The notes under the pieces are model-generated. The model did not search any database. It was given only the letters and a program-made list of their open reading frames with translations, and had not been told where the DNA came from. From Roseofilum reptotaenium CS-1145 (GTDB lineage: Bacteria > Cyanobacteriota > Cyanobacteriia > Cyanobacteriales > Desertifilaceae), in contig NZ_JAQMUE010000088.1 of NCBI RefSeq assembly GCF_028330985.1, positions 62,001-126,000 on the forward strand: a stretch of DNA of 64,000 bases, read 5' to 3'. Below, piece after piece: positions 44,745-53,554 of this stretch. Within the stretch, counting starts at the first letter, position 1; each line of letters opens with the position of its first letter. The position numbers and the translations under genes are program-made.

Positions 44745-45839
44745 CTATGAACTGGTGGGTAAGGTAATGGTAATCCGGGTTTCCTCGTCGGGGATACTGG
44801 TAATGGTTAAGTCACCCTGATGAATTTGGGCAATCTGTTTGGCGATCGCCAGTCCTAAGCCTGAGCCTTGTTGCTCATGGAGTTTACGATTAAATTGCAT
44901 ATAGGCTCCAATTTGCTCGATTTGCTCTGGAATCATCCCCCGTCCTGAGTTAATTACGGTTAAGATGAACTGGTTATCTTTTACCTTTGTCATTACCTGA
45001 ACTGGGGTTCCAGAGGGAGAAAACTTGAAGGCGTTATCAATGACTTCTTGTACCAGTTTATGTAATCGAGACGCTTCCATCTGGACGGAACTATCTTCTA
45101 ACTCATATTTAAGATCGCTCGTGCGCTCAAATTGGTCTGCTTTTAAGGTAATCGCTTCTTCAACTGTATCTCGAATTGAGCCAGTAGAGTGGGAGCGCCA
45201 TTGGTTGAGGCGATCGCTATTTTTGCTGGTCAATTCCAACTCAGCGTACAAAAGAAAATTCTGAATCAAGCGGTGTAATCTTTTTCCCGATACTAGGATC
45301 TGCTCGGCCATCTCTCGGATCTCTTCGGGTTTTAAGTCTTCTGCGGCATAACTCATCAGTTCCGCAAACCCCATAATTCCATTCAGGGGAGTGCGTAATT
45401 CATGGGGCAGCGATCGGGTAATACTCTCGCGCAACTCATCCAATTTTCCTTCAGACGCTTGTTTAATCAGAGCTTGTTTATCTAAACGACTGTTAATCGC
45501 TTTGAGTAATTGATCCGGTAAACAAGGTTTCGTTAAATAATCATCCGCCCCTAACTCCATCCCTGAACGGACATCATTTTTTTCTGCTTTCGCCGTTAAA
45601 AAAATAAAGGGAATCATCGCCGTTTTCGGATCGGAGCGTAATTGCTCTAATACTCCATAACCATCCAAGTGGGGCATCATCACATCACAGAGAATTAGAT
45701 CGGGAATTTCGGCTTTGGCTATCTCTACTCCAATACAGCCATTTTCTGCTCCTAGCCCTTCAAACTCCTCCGCATCCAAGAGATCGAGAATATTTTCACG
45801 AATCATTTCCTCATCTTCAATCACTAATACTTTAACCAT
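44745..45839 (-). CDS. receiver-histidine kinase (hybrid, receiver first)
   Basis: 364 aa. Receiver (1-120) with D52 (LILCDVMMPHLDGYG) and YLTKPCLPD, then HisKA with the phospho-acceptor His in SLPHELRTPLNGIMGF and a HATPase domain (VIDNAFKFSP, NSGRGMIPEQ, GSGLGLAI). No transmembrane segment, so cytosolic. Kinases with an N-terminal receiver are themselves controlled by an upstream kinase. Third of five signalling genes between the two GGDEF-EAL genes; gaps of 71 and 77 nt. Confidence 0.9.
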   Translation of the reverse strand: MVKVLVIEDEEMIRENILDLLDAEEFEGLGAENGCIGVEIAKAEIPDLILCDVMMPHLDGYGVLEQLRSDPKTAMIPFIFLTAKAEKNDVRSGMELGADDYLTKPCLPDQLLKAINSRLDKQALIKQASEGKLDELRESITRSLPHELRTPLNGIMGFAELMSYAAEDLKPEEIREMAEQILVSGKRLHRLIQNFLLYAELELTSKNSDRLNQWRSHSTGSIRDTVEEAITLKADQFERTSDLKYELEDSSVQMEASRLHKLVQEVIDNAFKFSPSGTPVQVMTKVKDNQFILTVINSGRGMIPEQIEQIGAYMQFNRKLHEQQGSGLGLAIAKQIAQIHQGDLTITSIPDEETRITITLPTSS

Positions 45840-45910
45840 CTGTATTGGCTCCTCTGTGTCAAGATTATCAATATTGGTTTAGTTTACTCGTAAGGGTTAA
45901 CCCATTTATC

Positions 45911-47659
45911 TCAATTTTCACCCCGTTTTTGCAGCAGTAACTTCGGCAATCTTTTCTCCGGTTTCAAGATTTGCGCTTCAAACTCCTCCTTCGCTAGGGG
46001 CTGACTGAAATAATAGCCTTGAATGATTTCGCAGTTCTGAGCCTGTAAAAAACTCCCTTCTGGTTCTGTTTCCACGCCTTCAGCGACGACTTGCAAATCC
46101 AGGGAATGCGCCATTTTGATAATCGCTGCTACCAGGGATTGTTGTTTCATATTCATTTCAATTCTTTTAATAAAACAACGGTCTATTTTTAAGGTGTCAA
46201 AAGGAAAATCCTTCAGATATTCTAGAGACGAGTATCCGGTGCCAAAATCATCTAAGGCAAGTTTAACCCCAATAGACTTGAGGGAATTTAAGATTTTCAA
46301 TGCTTCTAGTTTCTGTTCAACTAAGGCATTTTCTGTTAATTCTAATTCTAGAGTGCCCGGGATATAGCCCATTGAGATCAAAGTATCTAAAAGCCATTGG
46401 CGCAAGGGGATTTGGGTAAGTTGGCGGGGAGATAAATTAACGCTCACCTGGAAGTTGGGGTTGAATTGCTGCCAGTGTTTCCCTTGTTTGCAGGCTTGCA
46501 CCAGTACCCATTTACCGATCGCATCAATTAATCCCGTTTCTTCAGCGATGGGAATAAATTTAGCCGGAGAAATCCATCCCCGCTCTGGATGTTGCCAGCG
46601 AATCAGGGCTTCTGCACCAATAACATTACCGGTGTGCAAGCTGACTTGGGGTTGATAATGGACATCAAGTTCTTGGCGCTCTAGGGCGTATCGTAGATCG
46701 GCTTCTAGGTTGAGGCGATCGCTCGAACCGACGTAAAAGGTGGGAATATAGAATTGATATTTATTACCTCCCTGTTCCCTGGCCTGATTAAGAGCACGAC
46801 TGGCATTTTGGATGAGAGGATTGATATCTTGCCCATCCCTGGGATAATAAGTGATACCAATACTGGCGGTCATAACCAGATTTTCCTGCTCGATCGCAAA
46901 GGGTTGAGAGAGCTGTTCAAGCAGAGTTTGTATCTGTGCCATCACTTGATGTCGGGAGAGGTGTTCCCCTAAAATGGCTACAAATACATCATCACTCAGG
47001 CGAGCGAGAATTGTTGAAGTTGAGGGATCGAAAGTTTCCCAGATGCGTTGAGCCGCAGCTTGCAGGAGGCGATCGCCAATATCATAACCGAGGGTATGAT
47101 TAATCCGCTCAAACCGATCTAAACCAATACATAACACTGGGATCAGTTGCTCCTGTCCAGCAACGAGGGTGGAGCTATTTTGCACCAGGGTTTGGAAGAG
47201 ATCCCGTAAACGGGTACGGTTGGGAAGATGGGTTAACAAGTCTTCTGAGGCTTGACGCTGAAGTTCTTGTAAATAGTGGGCATTCAGACTCGCCTTTTTA
47301 TCCAACCGGGCAGCAACAGCCCTGAGAATTTCATTGGGCAGACAGGGTTTCATCAAATAATCATCCGCCCCTAGCTCCATTCCATAACGAAAATCTAGGC
47401 GATCTCCTTTTGCCGTTAAGAAAATAAATGGAATATGGGAAAGAGCTGGATTTTCTTGTAGTGTCGTTAATACTGCATAACCTGTTAACTCCGGCATCAT
47501 CACATCACATAAAATCAAATCAGGTATCGCGTTTTGGGCGATCTTCAACCCTTCGCGACCATTGTCTGCACCCAGGACTTCATATCCTTCTGATTCCAAC
47601 AATTCCAGAACATTTTCCCGAATTGCTTCATCATCTTCAATGACCAGAATTTTCGCCAT
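45911..47659 (-). CDS. receiver-GGDEF-EAL protein, probable c-di-GMP phosphodiesterase
   Basis: 582 aa. Receiver with D52 (LILCDVMMPELTGYA), GGDEF domain (about 135-300) with degenerate signature LSDDVF, and a complete EAL domain (about 315-565): AEALIRWQH, VSVNLS, LELTEN, DDFGTGYSSL, LKIDRCF, VAEGVE, QGYYFSQP. Expected to hydrolyse c-di-GMP under control of receiver phosphorylation, likely by the neighbouring kinases. Its start overlaps the end of the preceding receiver-kinase gene by 23 nt, indicating translational coupling. Confidence 0.9.
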   Translation of the reverse strand: MAKILVIEDDEAIRENVLELLESEGYEVLGADNGREGLKIAQNAIPDLILCDVMMPELTGYAVLTTLQENPALSHIPFIFLTAKGDRLDFRYGMELGADDYLMKPCLPNEILRAVAARLDKKASLNAHYLQELQRQASEDLLTHLPNRTRLRDLFQTLVQNSSTLVAGQEQLIPVLCIGLDRFERINHTLGYDIGDRLLQAAAQRIWETFDPSTSTILARLSDDVFVAILGEHLSRHQVMAQIQTLLEQLSQPFAIEQENLVMTASIGITYYPRDGQDINPLIQNASRALNQAREQGGNKYQFYIPTFYVGSSDRLNLEADLRYALERQELDVHYQPQVSLHTGNVIGAEALIRWQHPERGWISPAKFIPIAEETGLIDAIGKWVLVQACKQGKHWQQFNPNFQVSVNLSPRQLTQIPLRQWLLDTLISMGYIPGTLELELTENALVEQKLEALKILNSLKSIGVKLALDDFGTGYSSLEYLKDFPFDTLKIDRCFIKRIEMNMKQQSLVAAIIKMAHSLDLQVVAEGVETEPEGSFLQAQNCEIIQGYYFSQPLAKEEFEAQILKPEKRLPKLLLQKRGEN

Positions 47660-48773
47660 AGTCAGTCTCTGATAAGTTTAAAGGTAAAACCACGGTGAAC
47701 GTGCTACCGACTCCCACCTCACTTTCTACTGTAATCTCTCCCTGCTGTAAATCAACAGCCCGCTTAACAATTGCTAATCCTAACCCCGTTCCGGGGATAT
47801 TTTCCACCTCACTACCGCGATAGAAAGATTTGAATAAGTGTTCTTGCTCTGACCGACTAATCCCCATACCCTGATCTTCTACTTTTAAAATTAAGTTTTT
47901 ATCCTTATTTGCTAACTCGACAATTGCATGAGAACCTTTAGGTGAATAGTTCACCGCATTTGAGAGTAAATTATAAACAATATGTCCCATTAATTCTGGA
48001 TCTAAATAAACTTGATGAGTATGGAGAGCATCCGTTTTGAATTCAATGTCTATGTGGGTTTTGGAGGACGTTTTAATTTCGTCAATCATTTGGGTACATA
48101 GCGTTTGAATATCTAGCCCTTTGGGTTTAGGATTTAATTGTTCAGGATCTGCCTGACCAATAACCAAGATATCTTCGAGAATGCGAGTCATACGCTGGAC
48201 ACCAGACTTGATGCGATCGAAATGAATTTGTTTTTTATCTTCTGTCCATTTATGACTATATTTTTCTAATAATCCTGCCGAAAATAAAATCGTTGCTAAA
48301 GGGGTACGAAATTCATGGGAAACCATAGTAATAAACCGAGACTTTAAATCTACTAACTCTCGCTCTTTAGCTAGATTTTTTTCCATCTCGATTTCTACCT
48401 GAGCGCGAGCCAGGGCAATATCTAAAGTAGTATTTAAATCTCGCTCTTCAAAGGGTTTGACGACATAGCCAAAGGGGTTAGTTTTCTTCGCTCTGTCTAG
48501 GGTTTTTGGATCGGTATGAGAGGTTAAGTAAACCACAGGTATTTTAAAGTTATGGATAATTTTTTCTCCAGCTTCTATGCCATCCATTTCTCCTTTCAGC
48601 ACAATATCCATTAAGACTAAATCTGGCTTAACTTCTGGCACTTTTTCTAAGGCTTTTTCCCCCGAGCTGACTATTCCCACAACTGCATATCCCATCCGCT
48701 GCAAGCTGTTGCGGATATCCATGGCAATGATTCGCTCATCTTCAACGACTAATATTTTTATCAAGTTCATCAT
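47637..48773 (-). CDS. receiver-histidine kinase (hybrid, receiver first)
   Basis: 378 aa from the tandem ATGs at 48773/48770; a longer frame (to 48797) is possible, but AGAAGG precedes the inner start. The receiver has its Asp in LVLMDIVLKGEMDG, the pattern of AmiR/CheY-like receivers paired with PAS kinases. A HisKA domain with VSHEFRTPLATIL and HATPase with LLSNAVNYSP, DQGMGI and GTGLGLAI follow. Overlaps the upstream PAS kinase gene by about 30 nt and the downstream gene by 23 nt. Confidence 0.9.
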   Translation of the reverse strand: MMNLIKILVVEDERIIAMDIRNSLQRMGYAVVGIVSSGEKALEKVPEVKPDLVLMDIVLKGEMDGIEAGEKIIHNFKIPVVYLTSHTDPKTLDRAKKTNPFGYVVKPFEERDLNTTLDIALARAQVEIEMEKNLAKERELVDLKSRFITMVSHEFRTPLATILFSAGLLEKYSHKWTEDKKQIHFDRIKSGVQRMTRILEDILVIGQADPEQLNPKPKGLDIQTLCTQMIDEIKTSSKTHIDIEFKTDALHTHQVYLDPELMGHIVYNLLSNAVNYSPKGSHAIVELANKDKNLILKVEDQGMGISRSEQEHLFKSFYRGSEVENIPGTGLGLAIVKRAVDLQQGEITVESEVGVGSTFTVVLPLNLSETDYGENSGH

Positions 48774-50943
48774 TTTGATCTGCCTTCTGTTTATCAATCC
48801 ACGGAAAAGTTATTTTGACATAAGTTCCTTGCTCACCCATTAACCTTAAATTTCCTTCAAGTTGCTCGACTAAATTCTGGACGAGTTGTAAGCCCAAAGA
48901 ATCGATTTCTTCGAGGTCGAAGTTTTCTGGTAATCCTCGACCATCATCTTGGACTAAAAGACTCAGGGTTGCATCATCCTGACGGATAAATTCTACTGTA
49001 ATTGTTCCTGATGATTGTTCTACAAAGGCATACTTAAAACAATTAGAAACTAATTCATTGACAATCAAGCCACAGGGAATTGCTGTGTCCACATCTAAGG
49101 CAATAGATTCAAGATTGAAGTCGATCTCAATCTTTTGAGAGGATCGGCTATAGGAACTGAGTAAATTACTGACAACTGTATAAAAGTAATCTTGGGCATT
49201 AATTTCTCCCATTTCTTGGGAATGGTAGAGTTTCTCATGAATCAAACTCATGGAGCGGACGCGATTTTCACTATCTTTGAAGAGTTCTCGATCTTGGGGA
49301 TTTTGCACATAGCTTGATTGTAATCTTAATAAGCTAGCAATCACTTGCAAGTTGTTTTTGACGCGGTGGTGTAGTTCTTTGAGCAAGATTTCTTTTTCTT
49401 GTACTGATAATTGGAGTTTTTCATTAAGGTGTCTTAACTGTGCGGTTCTTTTCTTAACTCTAGCCTCCAATTCTTCATTGAGAGATTCTAGAGATTCAGC
49501 GGCTTTTCGCTGACTGGTGACATCACTAAAACAGTGAACTCTGCCCCGAATATAACCACTGAGTTCATAGGGTCTAGAGATCAGTTCAATCATCCGATCG
49601 TCAATGAGTTCAATCAGATGTTGATGAGTTTCTGTGGGGTCTTGATAGTTCTGATTGATGAAGTTAATAAAGTCTTCTGGATAGCGCATTTGATCGAGTA
49701 AGAAGGCGTTCACTAACTGGGAATCCCTAGAAGATAAGATGTGATCGGGAATGCGCCACAATTGCACATATTGTTGATTATAATTGAGGATATCGCCTTC
49801 TCGATTTAAGACTAAAATGCCGTCAGCGGTAGAGTCTAATGTGGCTTGTAAAAGGGAGATCGATCGCTCTAGAGCGGCTTCGGTGTGTTTGCGTTGGGTA
49901 ATGTCTTCGGAAATAGAGGCTAAACGATAGATGCGATCGCCGACTGGATAACGCACGGGGAAACATCGGGTCCGAATCCAGCGGGTGAGACCACTGGGGA
50001 GCAGAATACGGTATTCTTGTTCCCAAGGGCCATGACGTTGAGCGGGTAAGGTGGCTTGAATGCGATCGCTCTCTTGAGGATGAATAACACTTAACCAGGA
50101 TTGGGGATTTTCGTATAAACTTTCGCACGATTGTCCCCAAATTTTTTCGTAGGAAGGACTGACATAAATGATGGCTTGGTTATCAATATCTGTTAACCAA
50201 AAGACTTCATTGAGGTTTTCTACCAGATTGCGAAATCGTTCTTCTGAATCTCGTAAGGCTTCAATATTGAGGGTGGTTTCGATTAAACTATTACCCAGAA
50301 CAACTTGACCGACTACAACCCCATCCTCATTTTTCATCACCATCCCTCTGATGCGGTAGGGAATTGGCCCTGCACGAGTCAACAGTAGGGTATCGATTTC
50401 ATTTTGTCCGTCCTGAAAGGCTTGTTGAATATGTTGGGTAATCGCCGCTCGCTCTTCGGGAGGAAAGAGAATTAAAACGGATTCATTCATTAACCGAGTT
50501 TGACTTAAACCGGTGACTTTTTCTAGACCCGGATTCCAGCGTTGCAGATAATATTCCGTGTTAATAGAATATAAAATATCAGGTAAGCGGTTAAATTGGC
50601 CTTGACGAGCGTTTAAACGTTGCGATCGCTCATAGGCTGATAAGACCAGTCGTAAAAACTCTTCTTCTTTCTCCCTATTGTCTGCACCTAACTTGCCACA
50701 GGAGATCTGATGGATATGGACAACATCAACGACACTGATATCTGAAGCAAATGCCAGTTGTCCTAAAAAAATATTGGCGGATACGGGAACGGTAGGTGCA
50801 AGCAAACCTTCTTGCTCATCCGTTGCCAAGCGGGTTCCCGACTCTGTATCCTCGGGATAACTGACTGTTCCTTGAAGATAGGTTCGCAGTTCTATGGTAT
50901 AACGCTGATGAAATTCAGCTAATGTCTCATCTTTTGAGACCAT
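48742..50943 (-). CDS. multi-PAS sensor histidine kinase, HisKA_2 type
   Basis: 733 aa, cytosolic. An uncharacterised N-terminal section (1-115), then three PAS-like units (about 118-225, 230-350 with a PAC motif RLASISEDITQRK, 355-480), a coiled coil, and a HisKA_2 domain with the conserved ELHHRVKNNLQVIASLLRLQ block carrying the phospho-acceptor His, followed by HATPase (LVSNCFKYAF, DDGRGLPE). Histidines in HHRVKNN kinases usually phosphorylate stand-alone receivers such as the next gene. It is the first gene of the operon, so its sensing probably sets the input. Confidence 0.88.
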   Translation of the reverse strand: MVSKDETLAEFHQRYTIELRTYLQGTVSYPEDTESGTRLATDEQEGLLAPTVPVSANIFLGQLAFASDISVVDVVHIHQISCGKLGADNREKEEEFLRLVLSAYERSQRLNARQGQFNRLPDILYSINTEYYLQRWNPGLEKVTGLSQTRLMNESVLILFPPEERAAITQHIQQAFQDGQNEIDTLLLTRAGPIPYRIRGMVMKNEDGVVVGQVVLGNSLIETTLNIEALRDSEERFRNLVENLNEVFWLTDIDNQAIIYVSPSYEKIWGQSCESLYENPQSWLSVIHPQESDRIQATLPAQRHGPWEQEYRILLPSGLTRWIRTRCFPVRYPVGDRIYRLASISEDITQRKHTEAALERSISLLQATLDSTADGILVLNREGDILNYNQQYVQLWRIPDHILSSRDSQLVNAFLLDQMRYPEDFINFINQNYQDPTETHQHLIELIDDRMIELISRPYELSGYIRGRVHCFSDVTSQRKAAESLESLNEELEARVKKRTAQLRHLNEKLQLSVQEKEILLKELHHRVKNNLQVIASLLRLQSSYVQNPQDRELFKDSENRVRSMSLIHEKLYHSQEMGEINAQDYFYTVVSNLLSSYSRSSQKIEIDFNLESIALDVDTAIPCGLIVNELVSNCFKYAFVEQSSGTITVEFIRQDDATLSLLVQDDGRGLPENFDLEEIDSLGLQLVQNLVEQLEGNLRLMGEQGTYVKITFPWIDKQKADQNDELDKNISR

Positions 50944-51210
50944 TCTTCCTCCCCATACGGAACTCCTGCTATCTTATCCTAGCGCAGTGAGGAAGAGCTT
51001 TGCGCTCTAAAGTAGTACTTGAGAAAAAGATGGGGAACAGGGGGAGGATGGGGAAGAAATTTCCCATACCCCCATGCATCGATCAATGCACTATTCTAGT
51101 CTCGTCAAGGTACTACTGCTAAGATTTATTACAATTTTCGCGATTTTGCATAAAACAGCCGTCATGTTTCTGAGATCTCTATAGAGCCACTCATTCATGA
51201 GGTGAATGTT

Positions 51211-52251
51211 ATGAGTCAAGAATTTATTAACCGGGTTGTGGAATTGACGAACTTTCAGCGTAGTCAATTCGGTTTAGCTCCTTTGGTTGTTAATGCACAG
51301 TTGACGCAAGCGGCTCAAAGCCATACTGAAAATATGGCCTTTCAGGACTTTTTTAGTCATACTGGCTTAGATAATAGCTCTATTGGCGATCGCATCAGCG
51401 CTACCGGATATCAAGCTTCTACAGGAGCCGAAAATATTGCCGCAGGATATCAAACGCCAGAACAAGTAGTTGAGGGATGGATGAATAGTCCTGGACATCG
51501 AGCCAATATCCTTGATGCTAATTTACAGGAAATTGGAGTCGGTTACTTTTTTCTCGCTAATGATACCGGTACTGTTAACTACAATTCCTATTGGACACAA
51601 GTGTTTGGTACTCCTCGTAATGGTGTCGTAACCCCTGCACCTGCACCGACTCTAGTCAATCCAACTAGCCCTTTTACCCTGGGTTCCGATCTGAATGACC
51701 AAATGACGGGAACGGTTAGTAATGATACAATTTTTGCTCTAGGGGGAGATGATATTGCTCGAGGGAATAGTGGTCATGATTATGTCAATGGAAACTTAGG
51801 CAATGACCAAGTTGCCGGAGATTTGGGTAATGATTCTGTGCGTGGAGGTCAAGGGAATGATTTTGTTTTTGGCGATCGCCAAAACGATCAGGTTTTTGGT
51901 AATAATGGCGATGATATCCTCTACGGCGGCCAAAATGAAGATTACCTTGATGGCGGAGCAGGTAATGATATCCTCTATGGAGACCTGGGATCGGATGTTG
52001 TTATTGGTGGCACAGGAAACGATATCTTTGTCCTCCGTCCCGGTGCGCCAGATTTAATGTTTTACAACGATGCTGAGGATTATATTGGTTTAACTGGAGG
52101 GTTATCATTTAATAGTTTAACCTTCAATTCTGGCAGTGGAGAATTAGCCAACGCCACATTAATTTATCAAGCCGGAACGACGAATGTTTTAGCCATTCTC
52201 CCCAATGTTGCCCCGAGCCAGATCGATCCAGGAGATTTTATTTTAGTTTAA
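51211..52251 (+). CDS. SCP/CAP-domain protein with RTX calcium-binding repeats
   Basis: 346 aa from the ATG at 51211, preceded by GAGGTGA; a GTG at 51202 would add three residues. Residues about 5-140 form the CAP/SCP domain (LTQAAQSHTENMA, FSHTG, GAENIAAGYQTPEQVVEGWMNSPGHR). Residues about 160-275 hold about nine RTX nonapeptides (GGDDIARGN, GNLGNDQVAG, GGAGNDILYG). There is no N-terminal signal peptide, as expected for type I (RTX) secretion through the C-terminus. No transporter genes nearby. Function of secreted bacterial CAP domains is unsettled. Confidence 0.88.
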   Translation: MSQEFINRVVELTNFQRSQFGLAPLVVNAQLTQAAQSHTENMAFQDFFSHTGLDNSSIGDRISATGYQASTGAENIAAGYQTPEQVVEGWMNSPGHRANILDANLQEIGVGYFFLANDTGTVNYNSYWTQVFGTPRNGVVTPAPAPTLVNPTSPFTLGSDLNDQMTGTVSNDTIFALGGDDIARGNSGHDYVNGNLGNDQVAGDLGNDSVRGGQGNDFVFGDRQNDQVFGNNGDDILYGGQNEDYLDGGAGNDILYGDLGSDVVIGGTGNDIFVLRPGAPDLMFYNDAEDYIGLTGGLSFNSLTFNSGSGELANATLIYQAGTTNVLAILPNVAPSQIDPGDFILV

Positions 52252-52265
52252 TAGAATTACCCGCC

Positions 52266-52298
52266 AGAAACCGGGGTTCTCAAAGAGGTCCGGTTTCT
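52266..52298 (+). terminator. hairpin after the SCP-RTX gene
   Basis: AGAAACCGG pairs with CCGGTTTCT across a 15-nt loop, starting 15 nt after the stop. There is no T-tract; AGAAACCGG-type palindromes are also common dispersed repeats in cyanobacteria. Confidence 0.5.
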
Positions 52299-52321
52299 CG
52301 TATTCTATGCTAGTGTATAGG

Positions 52322-52558
52322 ATGAATAAAATAATGAACAAAGTTATGGAAAACAATCCCGCAGGAACTCTAATTGAAATCGATCCAATGCTCCTGCAAG
52401 AAGCTCTTGCGTTGAGTAAATCTCCTACACCTACTGAGTTACTTGAAGCTGCTTTACAAGAGTATATTCAAAGCCGAAGACAACTGAAAGTTGTTGAGCT
52501 GTTTGGGACGATTGATTATGATCAAGAGTATAACTATAAGCAACAGCGACAAATCTGA
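52322..52558 (+). CDS. vapB: VapB-type antitoxin
   Basis: 78 aa from the ATG at 52322; other in-frame starts are 52307, 52334 and 52346, and no Shine-Dalgarno decides. A helix with SPTPTELLEAALQEYIQ, then LKVVELFGTIDYD, which matches the VapB tail that wraps around the toxin's active site. The stop overlaps the vapC start by one base (TGATG), the usual antitoxin-toxin coupling. DNA binding by its N-terminal part should autoregulate the operon. Confidence 0.8.
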   Translation: MNKIMNKVMENNPAGTLIEIDPMLLQEALALSKSPTPTELLEAALQEYIQSRRQLKVVELFGTIDYDQEYNYKQQRQI

Positions 52559-53019
52559 TGAAGGCTCTGGTTGATACTTCAGTGTGGTCACTGGTATTGC
52601 GATGCAACACAACGAATAAAGTGAATGAAGCCGCTACCATTTTACAGGATTTAATTGCAGATGGACGAGTGGTCTTAGTGGGAGCAATTCGTCAGGAAAT
52701 CCTTTCCGGGATACGCTACAAGGAACAGTTTAATCAATTGAAAGAGTATCTTCGCACTTTTCCAGATTTAGAGCTAACCCCTGAAGATTATGAGTTGGCC
52801 GCAGAGTTCTTTAATAGCTGTCGCAGCAAAGGTATTCAGGGTTCAAATACTGACTTTCTGCTCTGTGCTGCTGCTCATCGCTGTGGGTATAGTATTTTCA
52901 CAACAGATAAGGATTTTGAGAATTTTCGACAATACATTCCCATTGTATTAGTAGATCGTAACCTCAATGACGTTATACATTTTGGACAGCGATCATTTGA
53001 GTCTCTATCAACGAGGTGA
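52558..53019 (+). CDS. vapC: VapC-type PIN-domain ribonuclease toxin
   Basis: 153 aa. PIN acidic residues: D6 (ALVDTSVW), E (AIRQEILSG), D (SNTDFLLCA) and D (FTTDKDF). The expected VapC length is about 130-140; the last roughly 18 residues (NDVIHFGQRSFESLSTR) run into the start of another PIN gene in a different frame. The catalytic core is complete, so it is likely active. VapC toxins cut initiator tRNA or rRNA; target unknown here. Translationally coupled to vapB. Confidence 0.87.
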   Translation: MKALVDTSVWSLVLRCNTTNKVNEAATILQDLIADGRVVLVGAIRQEILSGIRYKEQFNQLKEYLRTFPDLELTPEDYELAAEFFNSCRSKGIQGSNTDFLLCAAAHRCGYSIFTTDKDFENFRQYIPIVLVDRNLNDVIHFGQRSFESLSTR

Positions 53020-53308
53020 TAAACCTCTAAGCCAGCGACTAGTGACGATTCAGGCTAATCTAATTGCCATCACTGTAATTAGTGTTGAAGAATTAATCCG
53101 AGGTCGTTTGGCACAAATTCGCAAAGCCAATAAACCTCAAGAACGGGTGTCTTCCTATTACTGGTTTACTAAGACAATCGAATTTTTACAAGATTTTACC
53201 TCGTATGGTCTCTCAGACGAACACCCTACCGATCGCGTTAAATCGGATTATTTGGAAATAGTTTTAAAATGTAGGGTGGGCAGACACTGCTCGCCCTATC
53301 TTTGCTAA
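52967..53308 (+). pseudogene. truncated second PIN/VapC gene
   Basis: 113 codons. The N-terminus is clearly PIN: MTLYILDSDHLSLYQRGD, then ITVISVEELIRGR (the second acidic residue). After about residue 80 the similarity stops: the expected C-terminal half with the last two acidic residues is replaced by an unrelated tail (VGRHCSPYLC). It starts 53 nt inside the preceding vapC in another frame. A fusion-deletion remnant of a different toxin module whose antitoxin is missing. Confidence 0.75.
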
Positions 53309-53550
53309 TGGCGATCGCCCAATCCCCTCAGAAAAGATTGTCGGGCTGCTAAAATATCGGTAATACCCATACACTCTTCTAATAAGCGCAAATTGAGAGT
53401 GGGTAAACATTGACTATCCTCGGCGCGATCGTATCCACTCAAATCCGATCGCAGCACGTAGAGCGAAAGGCGATCGTTTTGCCAAAACCAAACTTCTGGG
53501 ATACTGAATCTACGGTACTTTTCCAATTTATCAATGCCACCGCTTCCCAC
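53305..53550 (-). pseudogene. C-terminal fragment of an Uma2/DUF820 endonuclease-like gene
   Basis: 81 codons. IDKLEKYRRFSIPEVWFWQNDRLSLY is the C-terminal beta-hairpin region of Uma2-family PD-(D/E)XK proteins, followed by a typical LLEECM...ILAARQSFLRGL helix. The N-terminal two-thirds, with the catalytic D-E-K, is absent; the sequence beyond 53550 is the glycosyltransferase gene on the other strand. It abuts the truncated PIN gene, so both sides mark a recombination junction. Confidence 0.75.
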
Positions 53551-53554
53551 ACTT

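Noticed and set aside
48742-50943. Possible frameshift between the PAS kinase and the receiver-kinase gene because of their overlap
   Set aside because: Both have complete start and end domains; the overlap of about 30 nt is normal for coupled genes.
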